This document shows, in pieces, positions 21,616 through 31,720 of a stretch of DNA of 64,000 bases (position 1 is its first letter; the number at the start of each line of letters is the position of its first letter). A program made the position numbers and the translations under genes. Origin of the DNA: Cepaea nemoralis (Eukaryota; Mollusca; Gastropoda; Stylommatophora; Helicidae); the NCBI GenBank assembly GCA_014155875.1, contig JACEFZ010018306.1, positions 147,501 to 211,500 on the forward strand. Direction: 5' to 3'. Under the pieces are notes generated by a model. That model ran no database searches and was not told where the DNA came from. It saw nothing but the letters and a program-made list of their open reading frames with translations.

Positions 21616-24600
21616 CATCCATCCATCCATCATCTGCCATGCCGGTAAGCGTGGGCGGTCATGTTCTGCCATCTCACTCGATCACCAGAGTCGTGGATCA
21701 GCTCCGTGTTTCTGTCTCGACCATGCCACAAGGCCAAGCCATCCAGGTACTTGCTTCTAGGTCTTCCCCTTGGTCTGTTCCCCTCGATTTTACCAGTTGT
21801 CACCAAATTCTCCAATCCATTTCTTCTCATAACATGCCCAACAAAATTTGACTGTCTACGTCTAATTTCTCTAATCAATTTACGTTCTTCATTTGTTTCT
21901 TGAAGGACTTGTTCATTGGTCTTTCTGGCTGTCCATGGTATTCTTTGCATTTTCCTCAGAAACCACATCTCTACAGCCATCAGATGTTTTTCAGCCTGAC
22001 TGCTCATTGTCCACGCTTCACATCCATACAAAAGTACAGGTTCAATGTAGCATCTCAACACTCTTTTTCTTGTTTCAATTGACATCTTTTTATTGGTCAA
22101 TATGTTTTTCATCTTGCTAAAGGCTACTTTTGCCATGGCGATTCTTGTTCTAATCTCTTCAAGGCATCTCCCATCAGATGTTATTACTGTTCCGAGATAA
22201 TTGTACCTGCTCACTTGTTGAAGAATATTCCCATTTACTTGTATATTACATTGTGGTATTTCGCCCTTCCTAGTGACGACCATAATCTGTGTCTTTTTAC
22301 AATTTAATTCTAACCCTAGTTGTTCACTGTGTGTAACAATCGCATCTACTAAATTTTGCAGGTCCTGTTCATTGTCTGCAATCAAGACTGTATCATCTGC
22401 ATATCTAATGTTATTGATGCATCGTCCCCCAATGTTGATTCCTTCCATATCTTCAATATTTCTGAAAATACTTTCACTGTACAGGGAAAACAGATCTGGA
22501 GACATTACACATCCCTGTCTCACACCCCTTTTAATAGGCTGATATTGGATTACTTCATTATCAACTCTTATGGCAGCTTGTTGTTTCCAATATATGTTTT
22601 TTACAAGTCTAAGATCTTTTCCATCAATTTGTAGATCTTCAAGCATCCTTATCATGTTGACATGTCTCACTTTATCAAAAGCCTTTGTGTAGTCAATAAA
22701 GCAAAGGTGTAGATCTTTGTTTACTTCTATAGAACGTTCGATTATGTTTCTCAGTATATACACAGCATTTACTGTACCCTTGCCTTCCACAAACCCACAT
22801 TGTTCTTCTCCTATTTCAGGTTGTATTTTCCTCCTAACTCTTTGCATGATAATTCTTAGCAAAATCTTCGTGATGTGACTCATTATACTAATTGTTCGAT
22901 GTTGATCACATTCCAAGGCTCCTGATTTCTTTGGGATTGCAATAAATACAGAATTACATAACTCCTGAGGTATATTTCCAGTATCATATATTGTATTAAG
23001 CAGACTGGTAACTTGATCTATTCCATATTCTTCTAAAGCATTAATCATTTCTGTTGTGACGCTGTCTGAACCGGGGGTCTTGCCAGATTTCATATGGTTA
23101 AGAGCATTCTGAACCTCCATCTTCAAAATTGCTGGTCCTTCATTATTATTTTGAACATCATACTGTTCGTCTCTGTTATCGTCATACAGGTTTTTCACGT
23201 AATCTGACCATTCATGTAATATCTGATCTTTTTCTATTATGACTCTTCCATCTTTTGTCTTTAGGCAGCCTGCTGATGTACGTGTTCTTTGATTAGTAAG
23301 CTCCTGAATTCTTTTGTGCATTAGTTTCGCATTGTTACTGTTGTGTTGTTTTTCAATTTCTCTGCAATTTTTCTCAAGCCATGTTTCTTTTGCCTCCTTA
23401 CATAAGGTTCTCACTTTTCTGTGAATTTCTTCATATTTGGCAGGATTATTTTTGTTCTGTCTTCTTGTTTCCATTAGTTGTAAAATTTCTTCAGTCATCC
23501 ATGTCTTACGGCCCACTTTCTTTACTTTTGGAATAGTTTTTTCTGCTGCGCAACTGATTGAATTCTTCATCGTTTCCCATTGATCATCTACATCTTGAAA
23601 CAGGATCTCTAGATCAGACAATATATCAAATTTGTTCTTTACTTCTATGTTAAAATGATCTTGTATTTCTTTGTCAGTTTTCAATTTGCACAAGTCATAT
23701 TTAGGGTTTCCTGCTGTATACTTGACTTTCTTTAACTTTACCCTCAATGTGCCTGTAATTAATCTGTGATCACTGTAACAGTCTGCATTTGGAACTGTTT
23801 TTACGACTGTTAACGCATTTCGAAACCTTTTGCTAATCAGGATGTAATCTATCTGGTTTTTAATCCTGCTGTCTGGACTCCTCCATGTCCATAATCTTCT
23901 AGGATGCTGTTTAAACCAGGTGTTTCCTACAACCATTTCTTGTTCTTTTGCCCATTCTACAAGTCTGTATCCTCTTTCATTTCTCTCTCCCAAACCATGG
24001 TTGCCTACACTGCATCCATCGCCTTGCTGTCCTATTTTTGCGTTGAAATCACCCATTATGATATTTATTTCTGATTTTTTGCAGTTCTTCAAAGCAGACT
24101 CCACGTCATTATAAAATTCCTCTATGCTTTCTTCACTGCTTTCACTTGTTGGGGCATATACTTGAATGACATTTATTTTAAAAGGTCTTCCGTTTAATTT
24201 TACTAATAGGACTCTGTCTGACACAGCATGATATCCTTTGACAGAATTTGATGTTTGCTTATCTAATATAATGGCTACACCTCTTTGCTGTTCTTCTCCC
24301 CCAGAGTAAATAATCTTACAATCCTCTCCTGTCCTTATCCCTGCTCCTTTCCATCTCGTTTCCGATACTCCTAATATGTTAATCTTCTCTCTCCCCATTT
24401 CTTTTTTGATGTTTTCTAATTTTCCATCTGCATTCATTGTTCTAACGTTCCAAGTTCCTACTTTCAATGATATTAATCTGTTGCACATAGTAGCCTGTTG
24501 ACGGTCTGGAGTCACCTGGTGCGCATGACTATCCCTACCGGGCGAGGCTGCTCCTATGGAGCACCCATTTACGCCGTTTCTCTGATTATCGATGATTTCA

Positions 24601-24829
24601 CACAACATGATTTTCTTGGCATCTGTAAAGAAGGTAGTTTGCCATTGCTTTCCTTCCTAGCAGTGACCATACTGGTCAGTGACCGTAGCCATTGTCTCCT
24701 CAAAATAGAGATCCTCTGCCTACCGTCGTGAAGGTGGAGACCATAACCTACAACTATCTGTTGGCTGCTCTCTATCTTCATCCACCACCTGCACCCATGG
24801 CTTCACGTAACCCTGTTCGGGGGCTAAAC
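21616..24829 (-). mobile_element. Full-length RTE-like LINE, intact
   Basis: A 3.2-kb non-LTR retrotransposon on the minus strand, bounded by GGTAGGC at 21609-21615 and 24830-24836 (7-bp target duplication inside the PLE). It has a 221-bp 5' UTR, one ORF (24608-21630), essentially no 3' UTR, and a short ATGG-unit 3' tail. About 3.2 kb, a single endonuclease-RT ORF, short target duplications and a microsatellite tail are typical of the RTE clade. Truncated relatives lie at 3758-4943 and 44533-44733. With every visible catalytic residue kept, this copy could be mobile. Confidence 0.88.
21630..24608 (-). CDS. RTE-like LINE polyprotein: APE endonuclease plus reverse transcriptase
   Basis: 992 codons without a break, starting at the first ATG (24608). 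An exonuclease-endonuclease-phosphatase domain occupies about residues 48-300: GTWNVRT near 51-57, SETRWKGAG, GDFNAKIG near 185, and YSDHRLITG near 277. It nicks target DNA. The RT follows (about 500-780) with KSGKTPGSDS, AIPKKSG, FIDYTKAFDKV, RGVRQGCVMSPDLFSLY and the active site YADDTVLIAD near 735. The thumb/C-terminal domain (780-992) has LYGCEAWT, FVGHVMRR and [19 protein letters not shown]. Substrate is the element's own RNA, copied at the nick (target-primed reverse transcription). SINEs or other non-autonomous units could borrow this enzyme, but their tails here do not match it. Confidence 0.9.
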   Translation of the reverse strand: MLCEIIDNQRNGVNGCSIGAASPGRDSHAHQVTPDRQQATMCNRLISLKVGTWNVRTMNADGKLENIKKEMGREKINILGVSETRWKGAGIRTGEDCKIIYSGGEEQQRGVAIILDKQTSNSVKGYHAVSDRVLLVKLNGRPFKINVIQVYAPTSESSEESIEEFYNDVESALKNCKKSEINIIMGDFNAKIGQQGDGCSVGNHGLGERNERGYRLVEWAKEQEMVVGNTWFKQHPRRLWTWRSPDSRIKNQIDYILISKRFRNALTVVKTVPNADCYSDHRLITGTLRVKLKKVKYTAGNPKYDLCKLKTDKEIQDHFNIEVKNKFDILSDLEILFQDVDDQWETMKNSISCAAEKTIPKVKKVGRKTWMTEEILQLMETRRQNKNNPAKYEEIHRKVRTLCKEAKETWLEKNCREIEKQHNSNNAKLMHKRIQELTNQRTRTSAGCLKTKDGRVIIEKDQILHEWSDYVKNLYDDNRDEQYDVQNNNEGPAILKMEVQNALNHMKSGKTPGSDSVTTEMINALEEYGIDQVTSLLNTIYDTGNIPQELCNSVFIAIPKKSGALECDQHRTISIMSHITKILLRIIMQRVRRKIQPEIGEEQCGFVEGKGTVNAVYILRNIIERSIEVNKDLHLCFIDYTKAFDKVRHVNMIRMLEDLQIDGKDLRLVKNIYWKQQAAIRVDNEVIQYQPIKRGVRQGCVMSPDLFSLYSESIFRNIEDMEGINIGGRCINNIRYADDTVLIADNEQDLQNLVDAIVTHSEQLGLELNCKKTQIMVVTRKGEIPQCNIQVNGNILQQVSRYNYLGTVITSDGRCLEEIRTRIAMAKVAFSKMKNILTNKKMSIETRKRVLRCYIEPVLLYGCEAWTMSSQAEKHLMAVEMWFLRKMQRIPWTARKTNEQVLQETNEERKLIREIRRRQSNFVGHVMRRNGLENLVTTGKIEGNRPRGRPRSKYLDGLALWHGRDRNTELIHDSGDRVRWQNMTAHAYRHGR

Positions 24830-25095
24830 GGTAGGCACATTATCGAAAGTGGCCATGTGGTGGACAGAGACACTGCCTTTCGCGTGTTGTTTAACACACA
24901 AAATACTCGCTTGTTAAAGTTTGCAGAAGCAATTATGATCTATCAACGCAAGCCAGAATTGTGCAAACAGAAAGACATGTTAGTCAGCTTAAAATTACTG
25001 TGGTAGATAAGTGACATTACTGTGCGAATATGTGTATATTTCAACTTGAAGGATTTATCTAGTTAATTCACGTAAGTTGTGTGATTTCTGCAGTA

Positions 25096-25142
25096 TGTAC
25101 CTGACGAGATGCAGCGAAATATGCCAGGCAATAAATCGTGCA
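25096..25142 (+). ncRNA. Candidate hammerhead ribozyme in PLE 3' region, copy 1
   Basis: TGTAC + CTGACGA + short G..C loop + GAAA + spacer ending AATC + GTGCA. The core CUGANGA/GAAA is intact, TGTAC can pair with GTGCA as stem I (with one G-U), and AUC precedes the expected cleavage point. Stems II and III are weak. Hammerhead motifs are known in Penelope-like elements. Confidence 0.5.
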
Positions 25143-25209
25143 ATCTATTGTTTGTGTCTTCGTTATTCAAATTCACTACGGGAACACATTGTTTTGAACA
25201 ATCACTCTT

Positions 25210-26330
25210 GTCGCTTATTATTTCGTAATATACGAAACCGGGCTATACAATCCGATGTTATCGTGTGTAGCATTAAATTTATGCTTGCTTAATATACATT
25301 CTGTGAACTACGGTGTTATTTCAATTGTTCGATAATAATTATGTCGTTTTTTTCTCATTTTGTGGATTCAGATGGACGAGGCTGTTGACCCGTTCAAACA
25401 CCACGAGACGTACTGAGTGTATGATACATGCCCCACATGTTTTATAGACAGGTCGGTACTGGGTGGTTGATGTCACCATTATCACCCCGGCGACTTTTAC
25501 TTCCCTGCAGGTATTTTAGGATGGGCCGACCTGAGAGCTCTGGACAATTGTTTAAATGTTCGACTCGATGGCGATTCATACACAATACCCCAGGGCCGGC
25601 AGGTGAGATTTTCTGAGCGGAATATTACCCAGGTAATTACATATCACGTATAATAAAATAGCAGACATCAGTAAATTGACAGATTAGTTATTATCAGGTA
25701 GACTGTAAGATATCGGACATGTCTTTATCCAGCATAAATTGCTAGATGTCGCTATCATTAACGAAAAATACCTCTAATCACTTACTTCACGACACGATGT
25801 GAAGCCCGCGGACATATTCAAAGAAAGACAACCCAGTTTTAAAATGTGTATTGCTACTGACATAGAGATTACGAATATTGACTGAGTAGAAAACACGGCT
25901 GTCAGCACAACAGTTGGAAGCTTAAATTAAGCAAAGATCAAATTGCACTTACTGCTTTGACTGGCGGCAATTTCATGCGACGGGTTGCTGAGTGATTATA
26001 GTTACTTCATGGTTATATTATGCTCATTTCTTGAGCTATCTATTTCGTTTTTGATATTTTGCACCTTTGTTACATCGCATCAAATAAATAATGTCTATTT
26101 TATTTCTTTTGTTTCCCGTGTCACATAACAAGAGTATCACAACAGGAAAACTTCCGGACAGTAACATAGGAGCAATAACAAAACATAGAATCTATAAACG
26201 ATATGTTCCACGATGTATGGCCAGGAATATGACGCTACATCTTGTCAGGTGCATACTATTCAGTTATAAATATTTTGAAGTAGTGAATACCTGAATTATA
26301 ATTTATAATGAAATGCCTAAAACGCATAAT
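25210..26330. other. Unassigned AT-rich DNA
   Basis: Short open frames only, with no recognised motif or repeat. Confidence 0.45.
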
Positions 26331-26331
26331 C

Positions 26332-26496
26332 ACTGAAACTGTCAGTATACTTATAATTAATTTATTCACTTCATATGATCTATTAACTCTGCAGTCTGCA
26401 CGTGACGAGATGTAGAGACATATGCCTAGCAATAAATCGTGCAATATCTTGTTAATGGCTTATGTGTTCAAATTCACTAAGAGAATACATTGTTTT
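26332..26496 (+). mobile_element. Divergent PLE 3'-end fragment
   Basis: Matches the terminal about 150 bp of both PLE copies (CTGCAGTCTGCACGTGACGAG ... GCAATAAATCGTGCAAT ... CATTGTTTTGAA). The hammerhead-like core at 26397-26443 is mutated (CTGA to GTGA, GAAA to GACA), yet its stem I, TGCAC/GTGCA, is perfectly complementary. No coding part remains. Confidence 0.75.
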
Positions 26497-26891
26497 GAAC
26501 TGATGCCATTTTTAATCAAATGCAAATGATGAGATTCAGTGAACTATTAACATGTAATGATTATATTATAAGCAAACATGTAACGTGCAAATTACTATTC
26601 TACCCACATTTGGGGTTATCAGCATACCTGGGCTATCAACATGCTTTTGTAAACTAGCAGGTTGAACGTGGGTTTAAAGGTCATATTTTACTTCAGTTAG
26701 CACAACAGCCACAATGATTCAACTAACAGTCAGGCACACCTTCTAGCACAAATGCCACTGAATTCTTGTTTTAGATGTGATACCAGACTTTAACTATTGC
26801 TAAATGACAAATTCATTTACTGTGTGACCATCTTGGTTAATCTATGGGTCTTCATGATTTTAGTATTTAGAGCCCTGTAGTGATTTATCTA

Positions 26892-27132
26892 GCCGGCTTC
26901 GTGGCTTAGAGGTTATGACTTTTCTCCGTAATCTCGTATACTCTCGTCAGTAACGGGATAACGGTAAGAATCAGCAGTGGTTCGAATCGCATCGATAACT
27001 TACGGGGAATGTGAGCCGGCCGCTGAGAAAACAAAGGCAAACTATTGAGCGTAATCTTGCCAAGAAATCGACAAACAACTGAAAGATGCTGGCTATGAGA
27101 GCGATGTCCTGTAAAGGATATGCAATTAAAAA
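26892..27132 (+). mobile_element. SINE-A copy 1 (plus)
   Basis: tRNA-like head with TGGCTTAGAGGTTA (box A) and GGTTCGAATCG (box B), then a conserved body (TGAGCGTAATCTTGCCAAGA, CTGAAAGATGCTGG, TCCTGTAAAGGATATG) and a short A-rich end. TGATTTATCTA flanks it at 26881-26891 and 27133-27143, an 11-bp target duplication. Confidence 0.9.
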
Positions 27133-27381
27133 TGATTTATCTATGGCGTCTAGGCTATCATGTTAACATGGTATCTGCTCTTAAGCACTATATACAATGT
27201 TTGTTATTTCTCTCCTTTTACAACCCACACGGTTTAACAACATGTCCAGTTAGTCACTAACATATTAATGTCACAGAACAGTCATGTACAATACCCGCTG
27301 TTGCATAAATACTTTATATATTACACATATGGTCACGATTTCTTTCATTCAAAATGACTTTAGGAGTATTCATTCTTCTCT

Positions 27382-27631
27382 TTTTTTTTTTTTAATTCGC
27401 ATATACCTTTACAGAACATCGCTGTCAACAGCAGCATCTTTCAACTGTCTGTTGATCTCTTGGCAAGATTACGCTCAGTAGTTTTCCATTGCTTTCTGAG
27501 CGGCCGGCTCAGTTATCCCGCAAGTCACCAGCGGGGGTCGAACCGCTCCCAGCTCTCGCCCGCTACGAGACTCTGCGTGATAAACGGGATTACGGAGAAA
27601 GTGTTGTAACCCCTCGACCAGAGAGACCGGC
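27382..27631 (-). mobile_element. SINE-A copy 2 (minus)
   Basis: Same family on the minus strand, poly(A) at 27382-27393 (seen as T). The head reads TGGTCGAGGGGTTA ... GGTTCGACCCC. CATTCTTCTCT flanks it at 27371-27381 and 27632-27642, an 11-bp target duplication. The two neighbouring copies, 240 bp apart in opposite orientation, form an imperfect inverted repeat. Confidence 0.92.
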
Positions 27632-28817
27632 CATTCTTCTCTAGGATTAATTATAACACAAGTAATCCTGTACAAGCATGGTTGGTAATGTACCATGTGG
27701 CATGACACAGTCTTCTGAGTTCAGTCTTTGGTACATTTAATATGTGAAATATATTTTATAGCTCACACATTACATTTCTGCTAGCTTGAGCTATTTACCT
27801 GGGGGAAACTACAAAATTATTAATCACACTGACTAATTGATTTCAACATCAGAAACACATTTGCTAATTTTTTATATCCACACTACATATCATCAGGAGA
27901 GTACGGGGTGTCAGGCATTGGTAGTACCTTTGGAAAGGATGACTGTCACGCTCTTTTCTAGGGACCATCCCCTATTGGTCTAAGCCTGACATCCAGCTCA
28001 CGCATGCGGCTCCTTGTAGCTGTCAGTATGCGACAGCCGCTCCCCCTCCCCCGGGCATCAGCTGTGACAGGCTGGCTAAACCAGGCGTGGGTAGCCGATT
28101 TGGTGTCAAACCAATCAGTGAACTAGAGTATGCCTACCCAGTATGTGAAGACAGGACTCGGCAGATTGCCCGGAAGAATTCATTGTTGATGCAACGGGCA
28201 AGACGGCGTTTACCTGCAATGCGTTGTGGAGCGTAATGAGAACGGCAAGACACGTAGAGCGCCCTGGTCATCCACTGCACCTGTATTCGTCTCCGGTCGT
28301 CTTGACATGTCTTGCCACTGGACTTAGATGGACTCAGGCTAAAGAGTGAGGTCGACGAATTGCGCAACTCTTCCTCACTTTAATCCAATTCATCGTGCAA
28401 GTCATTCTTCATCCAACTTCATATTTCACCTTCAAGCCATATCACATTCAAGCCCCCTGAGCGACTGAGCAGCCCTCTATAGGAAAGCACTGCTACCCTC
28501 CATAGCATGAGGAAGGGGCTATAAAAGGTGCCCTAAACTTTGCCTGCTCTATCATTACCCTAACCACCTAGCTGCGGTTGGAGGGTACCCTATACTGCGG
28601 TCGACATACAAAGTACAAACAGGTATAGCTAAAAGAGCAATCCATATTCCCTTGACAATCGGAACTTGGAATGTACGATGTACTCACCCTACTTGATAGA
28701 GACGGCGCCCAGAGAGACGAACAGCACGATTGGGAGAGAGCTGGGCAGGTACAACATCGACATTTGCAGCCTTGAGCGAGACACGACTTGCAGAATATGG
28801 CCACATCTGTGAAGTAG

Positions 28818-29445
28818 GTGCTGGCCACACATTCTTCTGGAGTGGAAGGAAAAGCGAGGAAATACGCCAATCCGGTGTGGGATTTGCCATTGGTTGGCAA
28901 ACTAGCTGAATTTCCGAAGGCTATAAATGACAGGCTTGTGACTATTAAGTTACCCATGCTGAAATTAAAGAAGCTTGCAACCATCGTGAGTATCTACGCA
29001 CCAACCATGAACAATGAAGATGACATCAAAAACAAGGTCTATGAGGACCTGCACAACGTGTTAACATCAGTTCCCAAAGGAGACACACTTATACTCCCTG
29101 GGGACTTCAATGCCAGAGTAGACAAGGACACCGCCTCTTGGAGTGGCATCATTGGAAAGTACGGAGTCGGAAATTGTAACAGCAATGGACTCCACCTCCT
29201 TCAGACCTGTGCAGAACACGATCTCCTGATCACCACCACAATTTTCCTTCTTCCTGCGAGAAATAGGACATCGTGGATGCACCCTCGCTCGAAACACTGG
29301 CACCTAAGTGACTATGTCATTGTCAGGAGGAGCGCCAGGCAAGACGTTCAGGTGACAAAATCCATGTTTGGTGCCGAATGTTGGACAGACCATCGTCTCA
29401 TTATCACGAAAATAAACATACAAATCAAATCACCACGGCGTCCTC
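28818..29445 (+). pseudogene. APE-type endonuclease segment of the LINE
   Basis: The open frame shows IVSIYAPTMNNEDD, then LPGDFNARVDKD (the GDFNA catalytic loop), TSWMHPRSKHWHLSDYVIVR and WTDHRLIITKI (the DH catalytic pair), all typical of AP-endonuclease-like LINE domains. The N-terminal part (GTWNVR at about 28667) is in another frame, so the domain is frameshifted. The frame is then cut by a SINE. Confidence 0.8.
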
Positions 29446-29666
29446 TGTCATTTACTGCCAATATAGTACCTTGCGGTGTATGGCAGAAGGGTCTTTGAGC
29501 CTGAGGAATAAAGGCCGCCTGGCTAGTGCAGTCGCCGCGAACTGTGCAGGTTAGGATTTTCTTTTTGCCCCCGACAGAAAAAAAATCCGACACCTTACCG
29601 AGGGATCGAACCCGGGCCTCCCGAATGAGAGTCCGGCGTTCTAGCCACTCGGCCAGCCGCTCCTCA
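29446..29666 (-). mobile_element. tRNA-derived SINE (family D) inside the LINE
   Basis: ACGGCGTCCTC occurs at 29435-29445 and 29667-29677, an 11-bp target duplication in the LINE coding region. On the minus strand the insert starts with a tRNA-like head: GGCTGGCCGAGTGGCTAG (box A) and GGGTTCGATCCC (box B). It runs 221 bp without a long poly(A). Confidence 0.88.
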
Positions 29667-30375
29667 ACGGCGTCCTCAAGGGGTAAAAATGAAAAGAAAA
29701 ATAAAGCAACTAAACGTCACCCGCCAAAACAGCAAAACAATGCAGCTGTCGTTTGAAAATATGCTGGAATGCCTCCTCAATCCTAATGCTGCAGCTAAAA
29801 GGGATGTGGAAACAGAGTGGAGAGCCCTAAAGGACATAATTTACAACACTGCTATGGAAATCCTGAGTTCACCCCCCCCCCCCCCCCCACCCCCACCCCA
29901 CACCCCACACCTCTCATCCCCCTCTCCCGAAAGCATGAAGACTGGTTTGTTGAACATTCCGAAGACATCAACCAATTTCTGGCCGAGAAACATCTTCTCC
30001 TCAAGGCATATTTGAATGACCTGAAGCCAACATTTAAATAGCAAAAAAAAGTAGCAGAAACTTCGGCAGATGCGGGACTCCTGGCTGAGCAACACAGCTA
30101 ATAAAATTCATAAAATTCAAGGCTTTGCTGGCAGACATGATGTGAAAAACTTCTACGACTGACTGAAAGCGGTCTATGGTCCCACATCACCAGGCATAGG
30201 TCCTCTCCCCAGTGCAGATGGGGGAACATTGGTCACCGATAAGAAAGACATCCTTTAACGCTAGGCAGAGAATTTCAGCAACATCTAAAATGCAACTTCC
30301 ATCTTCGATGATGAAACCATCACCTGCCTTCCTCAAGTTCCCACTAATGATACACTTGATGACCTGCCATTCATA

Positions 30376-31125
30376 GTGGATGTAAACAAAGCCATCCAGC
30401 AAATTTCCAGCGGTAAGGCTCCTGGTCCTAACTCCATCCCAGTAGAGATATACAAGGCAGGTGGACCGGTTCATGGTGGTATGCAGGCAAGCGTACTGGA
30501 AAATGGTGAACTGTCTGAGCCATTTCCTGTCACCACTGGAGTGAAGCAAGCGTATGTTCTGGCACGAACAATATTCAGTCTCATGTTTTCAGCTATGCTG
30601 ACGAATGCCTTCGAGAACAACGACATTGCAATAGACATCAACTACGGCATGAATGGAAAGTTATTCAGTCTCAGAAGGCTGAAAGCTAAAACCAAAACTA
30701 ACAGCGATACCGTCAGAGGGCTCCTGTTTGCTGATGATTGCTCTCTATATGCCAACTCAGAGGCGGACATGCAACATAATGTTTCAGCTTTCTCACATGC
30801 CTGTGCCAACTTTGGGCTCAATATCAACATGGAGAAATCTGTAGTTATGTACTAGCCAGTTTCAGGGACTAATCACACCGTGCCGAATATCAAGGTTAAT
30901 GGTCATAGTCTAAGTGTTGTGGACAAATTCACCTATCTTGGCAGCACTGTGTCACAAGCTGCCACAATTGCTGACGAAGTGAATGCAAGAATCTCCAAGT
31001 CCAGCGCGGCCTTTGGTAGACTGTACCAGAATGTATGGGACAGAAATGGAATAAATTTGCAAACAAAGCTGAAAGTCTATAAAGCAAATGTATTATCCAC
31101 ACTGCTATATGCTTGTGAAACTTAG
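30376..31125 (+). pseudogene. RT remnant of the LINE, internally deleted
   Basis: Starts with AIQQISSGKAPGPNSIPVEI, then jumps directly from YKAGGPV to MQASVLENGELSEPF, skipping the segment present at 91-526 in the other copy. The active site LLFADDCSLYANSE is present, as are LGSTVSQAATIADEVNARIS and LYQNVWDRNGINL. TAG at 30853-30855 breaks the frame. The jump has only a 2-3 bp overlap at its ends. Confidence 0.8.
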
Positions 31126-31188
31126 ACTGCTTATCAGCGACACGCTAGGGAATTAAACCACTTCCACACAGTCTGCCTTAGGAAGCTA

Positions 31189-31720
31189 TTGAAGATTAAA
31201 TGGCAAGACAAGATCCCATACACTGAAGTTCTAGAAAGAGCGTCCATGCCCAGTATTCACACTCTATTAATAAAGAATCAGATTCGTTTGGCTGGCCACT
31301 TAACTCGCATGCCAAATCACAGGCCCCCTAAACGAATTTTTACGGCGAGTTGCGTTGTGTTAAACGATCTCAAGGCAGCCAGAAGAAACGCTTTAAAGAC
31401 ACTCTGAAAATCTCACCGACAGCTTTTGGAATTCATCTTGACACCTGGGAGACTGCTGCCAAAGACAGAAATTCATGGCGTACATCATTACGCAAGGGTG
31501 CAGTCACTTGTGAAGCAACCAGGACTGCAATAGCTGTGAAAAAGAGGCTAGACAGAAAAACCACTGCAGGAGATCCTCCTCCCGGAACGTCAAACATTCT
31601 TTGCCGACATCGTCAAAGAACATTTCGAGCCATAATTGGCCTTATCAGCCATCTTAGAACCCACGGCTCCATACTTTCAACTCCACTGGATGAATTGAAT
31701 GGTCATCCTCATTCTTGATG
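31189..31720 (+). pseudogene. C-terminal LINE domain with degenerate C2H2 finger
   Basis: Begins KIKWQDKIPYTEVLERA, shared with the 59.4-60.5 kb LINE, then LAGHLTRMPN, a frame change near 31340, and ILCRHRQRTFRAIIGLISHL, a C2H2-like finger with its second Cys lost. The function of this terminal finger in such LINEs is presumed to be nucleic acid binding. Confidence 0.7.

Larger units (their letters stand above)
20954..25196 (+). mobile_element. Penelope-like element (PLE), 5'-truncated, split by an RTE LINE
   Basis: The plus strand encodes the C-terminal part of a PLE protein (20976-21610), resumed at 24837-25006 after the LINE at 21616-24829. The coding matches the uninterrupted copy at 32524-33700, including the end of RT, a linker and the GIY-YIG endonuclease start CIYQFTCRC. 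A stop replaces a Gln codon at 21466. The 3' UTR carries a hammerhead-like motif at 25096-25142. AACAATCACTCTT flanks the whole unit at 20941-20953 and 25197-25209, a 13-bp target duplication. The 5' end is truncated within the RT palm, so this was a dead-on-arrival insertion. Confidence 0.85.
27896..31720 (+). mobile_element. LINE with endonuclease, deleted RT and C-terminal zinc finger
   Basis: The plus strand carries, in order, a probable 5' UTR (about 27.9-28.65 kb, start uncertain), an APE endonuclease (28650-29445 and again after 29667), an inserted SINE (29446-29666), a linker, an RT missing about 435 bp after 30470, the RT thumb (30880-31330) and a C2H2-like finger near 31595-31665. 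The same family occurs at 1-1081, and a related one with a better finger at 59407-60485. Frame shifts and stops (for example at 30855 and 31125) make it inactive. A poly-C/CCCCACC expansion lies at 29871-29905. No target duplication was identified. Confidence 0.8.

Noticed and set aside
29600..29666. Minus-strand tRNA gene
   Set aside because: It is the head of an inserted SINE; no 3' acceptor pairing was found.
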